Positions 11,816-23,112 of a stretch of 64,000 nucleotides of DNA are shown here, piece by piece. Origin of the DNA: Mauremys mutica. Lineage: Eukaryota; Chordata; Testudines; Geoemydidae. A program made the position numbers and the translations under genes. Positions within the stretch are counted from its first letter, which is position 1, and each line of letters starts with the position of its first letter. Where the stretch lies: positions 31,146,965 through 31,210,964 of the forward strand of contig NC_059082.1 of assembly GCF_020497125.1 (NCBI RefSeq). Reading direction: 5' to 3'. The notes beneath the pieces are model-generated. The model searched no databases. It saw only the letters and a list, made by a program, of their open reading frames with translations, and was not told where the DNA came from.

Positions 11816-14261
11816 ACTTTTTGGAAATTGCAGCTGCTCAGGAATTTTAGTTTCTCAGACCCAAACCAATCTCAAAGCCCCAAAATTTTATTCAGCATGT
11901 GATTTCCAAGTTTGTTTATAAATTTGTCAAAACAAATTCTCCCAGCACTTGCCAAACTGGTCTGATCGGATAGATCATGAGTGGTTAAAATGACCAGTTT
12001 CTATAAAGTAAAAATGTAAAATGACTGGAGTCCAGTCATCAGTATACTTGATTTATTGTGACGCAGTCTCAGTGTACCACCCTACCAGTGGACACAGAAT
12101 GAAAGCCTTCCGTTTCTATCTTTGAACCAAATTATCAGAAGATACCACAAAACAACCATATGTGAAAGCTCTCCAGCCAAATTACACAGCATTCAAGAAA
12201 ATGGTTTGCAGATCATTGCAAAGTTCCTCTGCATCCCTTGTGTAGCTCTAGGATGTCCCTACTTTGCTCCAAATCAACACCTCTTCAACTTTCAAGGCCC
12301 TGTATATCAAAGGTCAGCAGCATTCAAGCCAAGAAGTACTGAAGGGAGCTTCTTGAGCAAAGTGTGTTATTATAAAGTTTATAGCTCTTTTCAGCATTCA
12401 GACATGCTAATTTCATTTCCTAATACATTATATCTGCACATACAAACTCTTTGTGAAGATAGTTCTGAACATGATGTTCAATAGGCTGATAAAGAAAGGA
12501 AGGAAATTACTGCTGAGGTTCTTATTTATTGGGATATTTCCATACGTGGTTATGTTTAGTAACACAAGCAATATCAGATTTTGGAAATCAGCATTCTCAG
12601 TATTGCTGCATCACTACAAGCAATGGAAGCTACTTTTCCCATTCAAATGTGAAATCGCCAAGTAGTTTCTGTATTTAAACTTTAAAGCATTGTAATGCTT
12701 CGTTACACAAATCAGTGACCACAGTTTTTGCCCCAAGGCCCGCAGCACACCTCACCAAAAAGAAAAATCACACACAATATTTATGTATGATGAATTTTCC
12801 AGAACAGTAAGAACAGACTTTTAAGTGCAGCATCATTACCCCTTTGCTGTCAGTGAAGTAGCAAAGAGGTCGTCTTAGCTGGCAACCATCAGGCTTTACA
12901 GTCTAACAAGTTCCCCTACTATAATGAAAATCCAAAGACCTGGAAACAATATACATAGCTTCCCTGACTAATTTTATTAGGCAGACACACTTAATAGCTC
13001 CTGTTACAATCACATTTGCAACAGAAAAACAGTATTGGGTTGTGACTATCACACTAAATCGACATGGATTATCAGTCATTAAAAAGGAACAAAATTAGCA
13101 GCAAGCAGTAATATTTTACAGTTATCAAATCTACAACTGGTCAAGGTTCATTACAATACTGTGCAATAAAGTCAGGCAGCATCAGCTCATTCTACAGAAC
13201 ATTTAAATCTCTATTGTATTTGTGTAGGATATAATTTCTGATAGCAATAAAGCCTAATAAAAGTTACACCCCGATGAATAAAGTGTTAATAAATTGACCC
13301 ACGACACTTAAATGGCTAATTATATTTGAGATAAAGGAGGATTCACTTCTTTCTGTGGACTGTTAGTTCTAACCAACCAAATACAAAACAGTTTTATATA
13401 TCTTTATCGCCGTGGTACCAAATATTAATATTTCTGGTTCCTGTTTCAATAGATTAATTATTAATCAGAATTTCCTACCACATTTCCTTCCATTGAAACA
13501 ATCAGACCTCACAAAAATGTCCATGTATGGATGCATTGCACAACTTCACTTTAATTTTTGATTACAAAAATATTTTCACCAACTATTCGGTTTTTCCATG
13601 GACCCTTTTTAAGGGAATCTAAGGTACTTTGCTGTATGTGAGAATCCTAAAAAGGATGAATTACCAGAAACAAAGTGATGAGTGGGATTTACATGAATGT
13701 CAATTACCAAAGTGGGCATCCCTAGATCACTGGCCCAAATCTATGCAGCCATCATGCCCCATATGATTGGCTTAAGAGGTGGAGTGGACAACACATACCT
13801 CTTTCAAAGCCTTTTGAATCACTTTCCATATACTAATATACCATATGAAAAAGGGGGGAAAAACCAAAGCAAAACACTACACACGCACACAGATCCAAAT
13901 GCCACCTCTCAGACTTTCAGAGCATTCACCTCCATATTCCGCAGCTGACTCTGGTCCCTCTCTAGACATCTACACAGTTAATTTTGGATCCACAGTGCAA
14001 CTTTATTACTTGGATCCATCTCTAATAAATAAATAAAAAGCCTGTGTTTCCTTACAGTCTCATCTTCTTGCTTTTAAGTGTAATAAAATGAAATAATGTC
14101 CAGCATTTCCCCTCTCTTTCCCCACCTTTATCCTTTTTCCCTTTTGTCACTGTAACTTTTCCTAAATTGACAAAGTTTTGAAAAGTTTGAACGGACATTA
14201 TTCACATTATTCACCCCAGTGGCAAAAAAGAATAAGGGAAAAAAAATAAAAAAATCTGAAA
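11816..14261. other. AT-rich unrecognised sequence, repeat-poor
   Basis: I see no transposon termini. The part 12950-13650 is rich in TAAT/ATTA motifs and could include conserved noncoding elements, but composition alone cannot show this. Confidence 0.4.
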
Positions 14262-15358
14262 TGTCTGTGAAGCTGAATGCAGTGATTCAAAAGCATTAGT
14301 ACCACCCTCAGGGCAGACTATTAGGAACCAGGGCACAAACCCTAAATTGGCTGTGAGTTCTATTGTAGATTTCACCAACCAAGTATCAAGTGTAAACTCC
14401 TCAGGCACTATAACAGCCTAAACAGAGTCACAGACAGTCCCCTGGGGTACTCCAGTAAATCCTATCACCCAGGTGAGTGTATTTTTGTGATAGATGGTCC
14501 CTTACACCAAGAATCACCACAATATTCAGGTTACTCCCAGTCCCAAAGGACCAGTCACTTACTCCAGGTTAGTTGCACCTTAGATTTTACACCAGAGACA
14601 ATGCTTGTAGCCTCTCCTATAATAAACTATGTAAGATTTATTAAGTAGGAAAAGGAAATGAGAGTTATTTACAAGGTTAAAGCAGGTAAACAAAGATACA
14701 CAAATGAGTTACAATCTTAAGTTTCAAAGTAATAGAAGTTTTCATAATAAGCAAGCTCTACATGTCATTTAGGACTAACCCAGGCTAAGCACTGGGGATC
14801 TCTTGTTTATGCCTAGCAAACCTTGCCCCCCCAGAGTCCAAGCAGCATAGAGATCCAGTTCCTTCTTGTTAGAGAGATTTATTCCCCTCCTCCCTTGTAC
14901 TATGAACTGGAAGCTCAGCTGATGACAGGAGCCCACTTGCATGACTCATTTTCATGGGAAGGGAAAACAACAAATGTGTTTTGTCTTCTTTAACATCCCA
15001 CAATAGTCCTTCTGGTTTAGATGGACCCTTCTTCTGGGGAGTACATAAACCTTTCTGTTGGAGATCAGCACTTCATACTAGCTGATACCTCTCTCCTGTC
15101 TGCTGATTTATAGTCAGAGAAGCTCACAGTACAACTACTCAAATATTACCTTACAATATGGGATACAGATGGTATAAGTGAGATGCGAATGTAATGAATG
15201 CTGGTGAGTCACTGCATGCATTAAACACATTCTTATAATTCTAACACCTATTTTAACATTACTAACACACGAGTGAGCCAGACTAATTCCAGCTATGTAT
15301 TTGTCAGCGTTCAGTTGGGACCCTGGCATGAGCTGGCACCTGGTCTGCCCGCATCACA
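14262..15358. mobile_element. Candidate solo LTR, about 1.1 kb
   Basis: Boundaries are TGTCTGTGAAGC and GCCCGCATCACA, giving TG...CA ends. The unit has no coding frame and resembles a long turtle LTR. The flanks CTGAAA and ATGATA match at 4 of 6 bases, so a decayed 6-bp target duplication is possible but not shown. Orientation is not settled. Confidence 0.5.
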
Positions 15359-15361
15359 ATG

Positions 15362-15535
15362 ATAAAATAAAAACAGTTTTTGACAGCCAAAATAAAATTT
15401 GAGTTCAAAATGATTTGTTTTTGTTTCTTTTCAAAATTTCCCTTGAAAGAAATTAAAAAGTGCAGTTGAAAATTAAATTTTCATTTTTAATTAAACCCAA
15501 TTTTGGGGTTAATTAAAATTTTTCAACCAGCTCTA
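15362..15535. repeat. A/T-rich element ending CAACCAGCTCTA
   Basis: Runs of AAATTT-type words end in TTTTTCAACCAGCTCTA. The same terminal phrase occurs near 16063 and 63765, so this is one member of a three-copy low-complexity-rich family in the window. Confidence 0.5.
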
Positions 15536-15894
15536 TTCAGACCTCTGCTTCAGCTAAATCTTGCAGCAGTCTGTCCACAAGATTGTTACATGAGCATCAG
15601 TTTAGCCCCAATTTTTCTCACCTATTTACATGAGAAATAGCAAGTGGTTTGTGTGTAGAGCACAACTTGAGGGATACAGAGGGCAAAAGAGGGGAGAGGG
15701 AAGATAATGGCAAGGAACACAAGGAGAGAACTCAATCAGCGCTACTGCCACCGCTGTCAGATGATTCAGGGACATTCCTACAGATTAGGGACAGGCTTTT
15801 AAAAAGACACAGCAACAGTTTCTGGTGTAACAGGTTTCAAGTAAAGCCAGTTGGAAATTTTACATTAAAATGATTGCGGGAGGGGAGTGGATGC

Positions 15895-16064
15895 ATTGAC
15901 TGAAAATGCAGTTTCCACATTACAAATCAACATTTTTCAGGACTTTCCATTCACTTGAAATGTTTTGATATTTTGGCTTCTTGTCCCAGTTTGGGGAGAA
16001 AATCAGTTTTGAAACACAAGTATTACCTGAGGGACAGAGATTCCAGTTTTGACCAGCCCTAGTT
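15895..16064. repeat. A/T-rich element ending GACCAGCCCTA
   Basis: Same terminal phrase (TTTTGACCAGCCCTAG) as the elements at 15362 and 63410. Internal sequence has decayed. There is no reading frame of interest. Confidence 0.45.
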
Positions 16065-16494
16065 TTCAAAAATGGAGATAACTTTATAAACCCATATCTG
16101 AGCCTTGCTCCTACTTTCCAAAGATCAACTGAAAAGGAGAAAAATTGGAGTTTCTCCTCCAACTTCTTTGTCGGTTGCTTTCCTAGGATTACAAAGAGAG
16201 TTCTTTTTGTTGGGGCGGGGCGGGGGGCGCGATTGGGTGACTTTTGCTGGTTGTTTCATACATTAGCAGTGTCGGAGATTGATAGCTCCATTTTTGCAAG
16301 AATGTGCTTTGGAGGACTGGAGAACTAGTGGGATTAGGACCTTGTAAGGAATAGAAACTTGAACAGTTGAGGAGGGAGGGTTTTTTTAGCCACTATTAAA
16401 GCTCATTTGGTGACATCTATTTAACTCAAATGCCTGTCAAAAGCTTGGGAGAAAAATGTTCCTGGGGAGTTTACCCCTTGCTTTAGCGCCTCCT

Positions 16495-16610
16495 GTGGAA
16501 ATGCCCTGAGTCAAATCCTCAGCTGATGTAAATCATCACAGCTCCATTTACTTTGATGGAGCTACATAATTTATACCCACTGAAAAATGTTATGGCTATG
16601 GCAGATCAGA
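16495..16610. repeat. Chompy-like palindromic MITE
   Basis: Contains AATCCTCAGCTGATGTAAATC followed by CAGCTCCATTTACTTTGATG and a degraded inverse half. This layout is that of the Chompy-type MITEs described from crocodilians and turtles. Confidence 0.55.
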
Positions 16611-16912
16611 CCTAGATTTGACTTCCTGATTTTTGCTAATGTAAAAAAAAGAAGCAGCAGCAGGTAAATACCCTTAAGCTCGCAACCCTCCTTTATACAT
16701 CAGAAAAAGCCAAAAGAGCACAGAACGCTCAGGTTATTTTCCTTTGCATCAGCTCCATATATTTCAGCAGCTGCCTTGGGATGAAAAGTTTCACACTTCA
16801 TAGGAACAAACATTTTGATATAAAGTTAGGGTATTCAGAGCATTCATGAGTTGCTCTTGAAAGGTCACCTCTAAACATCAGGGAGATCTGTTCAGCTCCT
16901 CTGCTACTAATG

Positions 16913-17092
16913 ACAGGTTTCAGAGTAGCAGCCGTGTTAGTCTGTATCCGCAAAAAAACCAGGAGTACTTGTGGCACCTTAAAGACTAACAAAGGATTTG
17001 ACTCGGTGTATATAACGGTGTGTATAACGAAAGCTCATGCTAAAATAAATTTGTTAGTCTTTAAGGTGCCACAAGTACTCCTGTTTTTTTTT
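16913..17092. mobile_element. Penelope-like element end, inverted arrangement, copy 1
   Basis: Flanked by a perfect 13-bp target duplication, TCTGCTACTAATG (16900-16912 and 17093-17105). Inside, a 34-bp arm (16960-16993) is perfectly inverted at 17050-17083 around a 56-bp spacer. The unit starts with GTTTCAGAGTAGCAGCCGTG. The spacer keeps GAAAGCTCATGC, the 3' half of a hammerhead-like core, but lacks the CTGANGA half. It also has a 12-bp tandem duplication (CGGTGTATATAA / CGGTGTGTATAA). Assignment to Penelope-like elements rests on recalled features of their pseudo-LTRs. Confidence 0.65.
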
Positions 17093-17257
17093 TCTGCTAC
17101 TAATGTAACTGCTGTCACTACCTGCCCTAGAAATGCCATTTGCCTTCCTAATCGGTATTGCTAATTCCTGGGAACCTGTCTCCTGAAGACACTTTTGGAA
17201 ATTGTGTTCCAGCACTTGAAATGCCAATCCACTCTCAGTGAAATTCTATTTCCATAG

Positions 17258-17476
17258 AAGCAACAAAGAATCCTGTGGCACCTTATAGACTAACAGACGT
17301 TTTGCAGCATGAGCTTTCGTGGGTGAATACCCACTTCTTCAGATGACTTGCATCTGAAGAAGTGGGTATTCACCCACGAAAGCTCATGCTGCAAAACGTC
17401 TGTTAGTCTATAAGGTGCCACAGGATTCTTTGTTGCTTTTACAGATCCAGACTAACACGGCTACCCCTCTGATACT
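17258..17476. mobile_element. Penelope-like element end forming an 88-bp perfect palindrome, copy 2
   Basis: The left arm 17258-17345 is the exact inverse of 17351-17438, with a 5-base loop (ACTTG). A further 38 bp on the right (17439-17476) holds the family's start, GTAGCCGTGTTAGTCTGG on the minus strand. The whole unit is flanked by a 12-bp direct repeat, TATTTCCATAGA, at 17247-17258 and 17477-17488, so it entered as one insertion. Each arm carries a hammerhead-like core. The perfect match of the arms indicates recent origin, gene conversion between arms, or an assembly fold-back error. Confidence 0.7.
17354..17391 (+). ncRNA. Degenerate hammerhead-ribozyme-like motif
   Basis: The order is CTGAAGA (17354-17360, fitting CUGANGA), a 6-bp stem II GTGGGT/ACCCAC (17362-17367 with 17372-17377) with loop ATTC, GAAA (17378-17381), and a short stem III GC-TCAT-GC closed by an A-T pair, then T at 17390. 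Two points argue against activity: an extra A between core and stem II, and G at the position where cleavage needs A, C or U. Penelope-like elements are known to carry hammerhead motifs. A mirror copy lies on the minus strand in the left arm. Confidence 0.5.
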
Positions 17477-17655
17477 TATTTCCATAGATACTACTTTTTG
17501 CTATTGTGTGATCACGTGAGAACCTAGGTAAAAGGGTGATAGCTAGGAGCTGAAGGTGGGTTTTGTTTTGTTTTATTTGCACATCTGTGCAGGAGCTAGG
17601 ATGAGCCGTTGATCAGTGTAATTCACAGATTGTCGACATGCTGATACAATGCAAA

Positions 17656-17884
17656 TCTATGTCTACACTACAGACCTTACCGTGGCACAGCTGTACCGCT
17701 GCAGCTGTGCTGCTATAAGGTCTCCCATGTAGCTGCTCTAGGCAGACGGGAAAGAGCGTCTCCCACCGACATAGCTCAGTCCACACTGGCACTTTTGTTG
17801 GTGACATTTATGTCAGGGGTGTGGTTTTTTCACACCCCTTTCTGACAAAAGTTTTACTGAAAAAAGTGTTGGTGTAGACATAGC
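17656..17884. mobile_element. MITE with GTCTACAC ends
   Basis: Left end CTATGTCTACACTACAGACC and right end GTTGGTGTAGACATAGCC are inverted repeats. The interior has paired GGCACAGCTGTACCGCTGCA type blocks and CACACCCC repeats, typical of this widespread turtle MITE. TAA follows the right end. Confidence 0.75.
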
Positions 17885-19145
17885 CTAAATCTAAGCCGAA
17901 TTTGGCTCAGCCTAATATATACAGAAATTGAAGTACAGCCCTGTGTTGGCTCTTGATATGGCACAGCAGAATCATACATCATATGTAAGGAGGAAGCCTG
18001 TTGATAGCAATTTCCTACTTTAATTTTTCTCAGCAAGTTCTTGGACCTATTTGCTGTATTGCAATTGTCCCTCATTGTAACCCACACAACAGAGCATTTG
18101 TCTGGTGGTGGGATACCAGTGGTGTTGCTCAGTCATGAGTGATTACTTGACTGAAGACAAAGAGAAAAACTGTTAATTTTAAAGGATCACTGTTTCTATT
18201 TTACACAAGACTGTTCTTTTAGAACTCTTGCCTAAGTATATCAATATCAACCTATATAAGATTTTAGTAAATAGCAAGAACACATGTTCCACCAGAAAGA
18301 AAATACTTGATTTTAAAAATAATGAATTCATTTGTATTTTTAACATTTTCAGCTTCTAAATCGGAGATGTACCCTTAGTATATAGTTTATTCAATAGGCA
18401 GATTTGTTAAAAAACCTATTTAATTCTAAAAGATTCATTCTTATTTTCGCCAACTTGGTACTTTACATGGAAAGGTAGAAAATCCAGACAAAGTTGAACT
18501 GATCTGGGGGCTAGCACCATATTGGTATAATATCATTGTTACTGGACATCCAAAGAAATCTACAGTATCTTGTGCAAGCTTTAAAAAAACAGGTAGAGAT
18601 ACATCTCCTAATGAGCTAATACATTCTGTATAAATACTTTATGGTGTACTATCCTCCGTCAGCATGCTAATTTTTCATATTAGTCTTATTCATGTAGAAT
18701 TAAACAGAATACTTTCTCTTTGTATGTTGCATTTTCCATGGAAGTCGACACATGTTCTTTAGGCAAAATATTCATATATAAAAAGATAAGGGACATTAAG
18801 TAAACTTATTAACATCCAAATAGGGCTGTTAACCAAAGAAAATGCTTTCTTCCTTGAAGACCTGTCAACAAGTCTAAATTATTAACCATGTCACATTCTA
18901 TTACTAGAAGCATAAATCTCTTATTAGCGATCAGGATGAAAAATACCGGTGATGTTTACCATAACAAAAATTCTCCGCACACTTTTAAAGACAAACACAT
19001 AAATCACAGGTACATAAAAGTTTCATTTCTTAAACAGCACTTACAAAACTATGTGGAACCAAGTATGGAAACTTTGTGTGTATTGTGCTAAATAAATAAA
19101 TAAATAACCCAGGACTGTTATGCAAGATTTCTTGTTATTGTACAT
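17885..19145. other. AT-rich unrecognised sequence with a short (AAAT)n tract
   Basis: No transposon termini. A (AAAT)n microsatellite lies near 19090-19107. The rest may be unique intergenic DNA. Confidence 0.45.
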
Positions 19146-19463
19146 CAGGGGTCGGCAACCTTTCAGAAGTGGTGTGCCTAGTCTTCATTTATTCACTCTA
19201 ATTTAAGGTTTCGCGTGCCAGTAATACATTTTAACGTTTTTAGAAGGTCTCTTTCTATAAGCCTATAATATATAACTAAACTATTGTTGTATGTAAAGTA
19301 AATAAGGTTTTTAAAATGTTTAAGAAGCTTCATTTAAAATTAAATTAAAATGCAGAGCCCCCCCCACCGGACCGGTGACCAGGACCCGGGCAGTGTGAGT
19401 GCCACTGAATATCAGCTTGCGTTCTGCCTTTGGCACACATGCCATAGGTTGCCTATACCCCTG
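19146..19463. mobile_element. Non-autonomous hAT element
   Basis: Ends CAGGGGTCGGCAACC and GGTTGCCTATACCCCTG are inverted repeats. Flanks TTGTACAT (19138-19145) and TTATACAT (19464-19471) match at 7 of 8 bases, the hAT target duplication. The interior is AT-rich then C-rich, noncoding. Confidence 0.85.
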
Positions 19464-19754
19464 TTATACATAATAATATCAGATACAAAGTAATTCCTAA
19501 GTCAAACAAATCTAGACCTTTCAACATTTGCGGTACTGTTAAAAATCTGGCCTATGGGACTTGTTGCAAGGTAGCTGAGAAATTTGTATGGCTAGTTAGG
19601 GCTTGATCCAAAGCTCATTTAATCAAGACGCCTACAAGGATTCCCTAATCCAGGAATAATAATTATTTTTAAATGAGATCAGTTCAGTCATTTTAAGTAA
19701 CAGGAGGTTCAGCTGTTTCAGATGTTTTTTACACTCTTCCCCTCCCCGCACGTC

Positions 19755-19903
19755 TGGTGATTAATGGAGAGATGTCATAAACTTGTGGAAGATATTTCTG
19801 GGTGAGGTTCTTTAGCATGTGTTATGCAGGAGGTCAGAGTAGATGATCATAATGGTTCCTTCTGTCCTTAAAAAAATTTTTTTTTAAATCTATGAATGGG
19901 AGG
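19755..19903 (+). repeat. CR1-type LINE 3' end
   Basis: Carries CAGGAGGTCAGAGTAGATGA and the terminal AATCTATGAATGGG, the plus-strand version of the tail seen at 395. No coding frame retained. Confidence 0.7.
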
Positions 19904-20194
19904 TAGGTCTCTTGGGTTTTATTCCCTAAATAAAATAGATTTGCTATGAAACCAAATCCTGTGAACTCCTCTGCTGGATTCTGTGTTCAGTCAGGTTACT
20001 GTCATAAGAACACATCCTGGTTCCTAAGCATAGTTCAAGCACATGGCTTCTGAGTAGACAACCACCACTGAGGCTGAGGGTTCAGGAAGATTCCACCTTC
20101 CTGATCCCCAGACAGACTCTCCACTTCCCACCTCTATTACAAGAGGAATAACGTTGATCTGACTTCAGACGCTGGCTTTGGTGCCATCCGAACC

Positions 20195-20885
20195 TGACCG
20201 TGACTAGACTAATAACCGGTTCCCTTCCGGAGTGCCGCCAAAGACCCAGTAGGGAACCACCTGGTGAGTACTAGTCCCATGTGCCTCCCAAACAGCCTGT
20301 CCCCCTCCATCTGACCCTCACCCACATCCTGCCTCTGACTGCCCCCCTCAGAACCCACAACCCATCAACCCCCCTGCTCCTTGTCCCCTGACTACCCCCT
20401 CCCGAGACCCCCTACCCAACTCACCCCTGACTGCCCCAACCCCATCCACCACCACCCCGACAGACCCCTGGAACTCCCACGCCTACCCAACCCCCCATTC
20501 TCTGTCCCTTGACTGCCCCCACAGAACCTCTGCCCCCTCCAACCACTCCCTGCCCCTTATTCAATCCCTCCTCCCAGCCCTGGCCTGGCCCCCTTACCAT
20601 GCTGCTCAGGGAAGCGTGTTTGGATGCCGCGCAGCCCACTGGAGCTCACAATCCCACCCCCTTACCATGCTGCTCAAAGCGGCAGGAGCTGCAGAGCTGT
20701 TCTGCGAGAGGGGGGAAGGTGGGGGAGGGGCCAGAAGACCCTCCCCAGCTTGGAGCTCAGGCGGGCCAGACAGAATGGTCCCACAGGCCACATAGTTTGC
20801 CCACCCCTTTAACAACCGGTTCTAAACTGGCTTCTAAATTTAAAAACCGGTTTGCGCGAACCGGTGCAAACTGGCTCCAGCTCAC
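20195..20885. repeat. C-rich composite repeat with irregular minisatellite core
   Basis: Positions 20280-20590 are strongly C-rich on the plus strand and repeat the words TGACTGCCCC, CAGAACC and CCTACCCAAC at uneven spacing of about 40-80 bp. The right side contains a CACATAGTTTGCCCACCCCT hAT-type end (near 20790-20810), then repeated AACCGGTT words to 20885. I read this as at least two decayed elements, one inside the other. Long open frames on both strands here are compositional. Confidence 0.5.
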
Positions 20886-21789
20886 CTAGCCCATGTCTGT
20901 GTTGCAAGGCATTCCTGAAATGTTTTAACCCATGGTAATTTACTACATCATTCCATCTAATTGCATTACACACTAATTGTGTAATACTCATTCAGAAGGA
21001 TTCAGAAAATCAATCTATTGTCAAATTAGTTGCCAACAGATAATCCTCAAATCTTGTATCAGAGTCACAAAACCCGGCAATAATAATATAATAACTATAC
21101 AGCGAAATGTCCTGTAAACCAAGGGTCACCCAAACTGGTAGAGAATTAATTTATCAGATGATGGTTACAACATCTTGGCTTTTTTTCCAGGCATGCGCAC
21201 ATCTCAATGGTACCTTTGTCATGCATAGCAAAGGTAAAGTAAAACGGAACTGGAATCAGTCTGATTAAAATAAGCCATGATTTTTTGTATTTCATTGTAA
21301 CCAGTCCAATTGAGTTTCTATTAGAAAGGGCAAATCCTTCTCTCACTAATGAAAATCGCAGTATTTGAAACATTCAGTTGAAACTTGTTCAATGAAATTT
21401 CATGTCAGTAGCTGTAAAACCAGTATTTACATTCCCCGCCCCCCTTCACGTTTTTTCAAAATTCTATAGTCAAATCTGGGAATAATTTAAATCTCATCAA
21501 CATGCCACCTGAATTCCTTGAATGCTCAATTTTCTTCTTAAAGATATCTGTATCGTGTGTTTCTGAAATGAATAAACACAGCAGCTGTTCAACTGGGAAT
21601 GCAGGTACCACTAATATGAGGCAGATCCCAGGAAGTGAGCTTCCATGTTAGCATTCAGAACTGCTGGGAACATTTTTGAAGGCAGAGAGGGAGGTATATG
21701 GTGCTCTCTAGGAAATCTTTTGCCTTATTCTACTTGAATTGTAGGGTGAAGATTGGTTCTTTAAACATCTGCCACTGATTCCCTTTGTG

Positions 21790-21925
21790 ATCTGAGTAAT
21801 CTCTAGACCTCAATTTCCCCATCCTTACAATAGGAATGACCACCCCTAACTAGTAGGGATGTTGAGAGGCCCAATTAATGTCTTTGGAGTGGTTTGAGCA
21901 CCTCCGCTCCAAAGCCGCAAATACA
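21790..21925. repeat. MIR-like CORE-SINE fragment
   Basis: Contains CCTCAATTTCCCCATCCTTA and CAATAGGAATGACCACCCC, the core segment shared with the longer copies at 42163 and 53155. The tRNA-like head is not recognisable here. Confidence 0.55.
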
Positions 21926-21931
21926 TGCATG

Positions 21932-22028
21932 CAGATTTTCAAAGCACAAAGTGCAGTGAGATTCCCAACTCACTACGAAAGCTAATCGGGATTGAGCACC
22001 TACCTGCCTCTTGTGCTTTTGAAAAAAT
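21932..22028. repeat. Palindromic MITE
   Basis: AGATTTTCAAAGCACAAAG on the left pairs with CTTGTGCTTTTGAAAAAATCT on the right, and the centre has mirrored AACTCACTAC and CGGGATTGAGCACC halves. Confidence 0.65.
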
Positions 22029-22992
22029 CTAATTTCCAGAAGTTCTAACTTGCATTACACGTAGCTTGTGTAATAGTCACTTACTCAAATACCCCAGTGC
22101 CCAAGTATGAGGACATATCGCTCTCTCACAGGAGCATCCACAGGTCAGCAGTGTGAGGAGCCACCATATCTTCTTCACCAATATGGAAAGCCAGGATACA
22201 TTCTGCATCAGTGCTGCAGTAACACATACAACTCCGTGATCTCATTTGTCCAGGTACGAGGGATACTTCCGTGTTGTCTTAACGCATGTCAATTTACAGA
22301 CCTACTTCTGAGTTTCAAGGTGAATTTTTTCCCCTCCAGATACAGTAACTACTATGATGCTTACACTAACAGCCCTATTGCAGTGAGTGAAGTAGTCACA
22401 TGAATAAAGGTTGCCAAACAGGCCTTACTTTAACATAACATTAATAATCATCAGATTAAAGACATACTGTGTTAGGCAATGTCTTGTATGTTGTGTGCAT
22501 GCATATGGAACCACCAAGGGGCAAGAACTGTGCCTCTGTAATGCTCCAAATTCAGGGGAGCTTCCAGATTGCCTTTGGGTCAGACTCTCTGGGGTATGGG
22601 AAACAAGGGCTGGGGTCAGCAAAGGAAGCAGGTGGCTTTGGAAGTTTAGCAATATTTCTTGCTGGGTTTTTTTCATCTGGCCCAAGGATGATGCTGTGTT
22701 AACTAATGGCCTTTCTGCATCTAAATTGCCACTTGGCAGCTGCAACCACAGGGGAATGTGTCAAAGACAACAAGGGGCAGTTTTGAGGCTCTCCTCCACC
22801 ATCACCATCTAGTATGAAGATAGACACATTTTAACCGTTTGTTGGTTTTGGACTGCTTATTTGTGGGGGAAATTCATCCCATCCTGACATAAAAGCTGAA
22901 TAGTCTTGTTGTGTTTGGGGAACTCCAGATGGTGCTGGGGAAAGAGAAAGGATAATATTTATCCCTCCCCACCCCCAACCTGTGGACAGACT

Positions 22993-23112
22993 ATGGTTGC
23001 CAACCCTCCAGGATTGTCCTGAAGTCTCCATGAATTAAAGATTAACCTTTAATTAAAGATTATGTCATGTGATGAAATCTCCAGGAATATGTCCAACCAT
23101 AATTGGCAACCT
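22993..23112. mobile_element. Short hAT-like MITE (TTGCCAAC family)
   Basis: Ends ATGGTTGCCAACC and TTGGCAACCT are inverted repeats. Flanks GACAGACT and GGCAGACA match at 6 of 8. The centre has a near-tandem TTAAAGATTAACC / TTAAAGATTATG pair. Confidence 0.65.

Noticed and set aside
16994..17049. Complete hammerhead in the first Penelope-like copy
   Set aside because: Only the GAAA side is present; the CTGANGA side is replaced by a tandem duplication.
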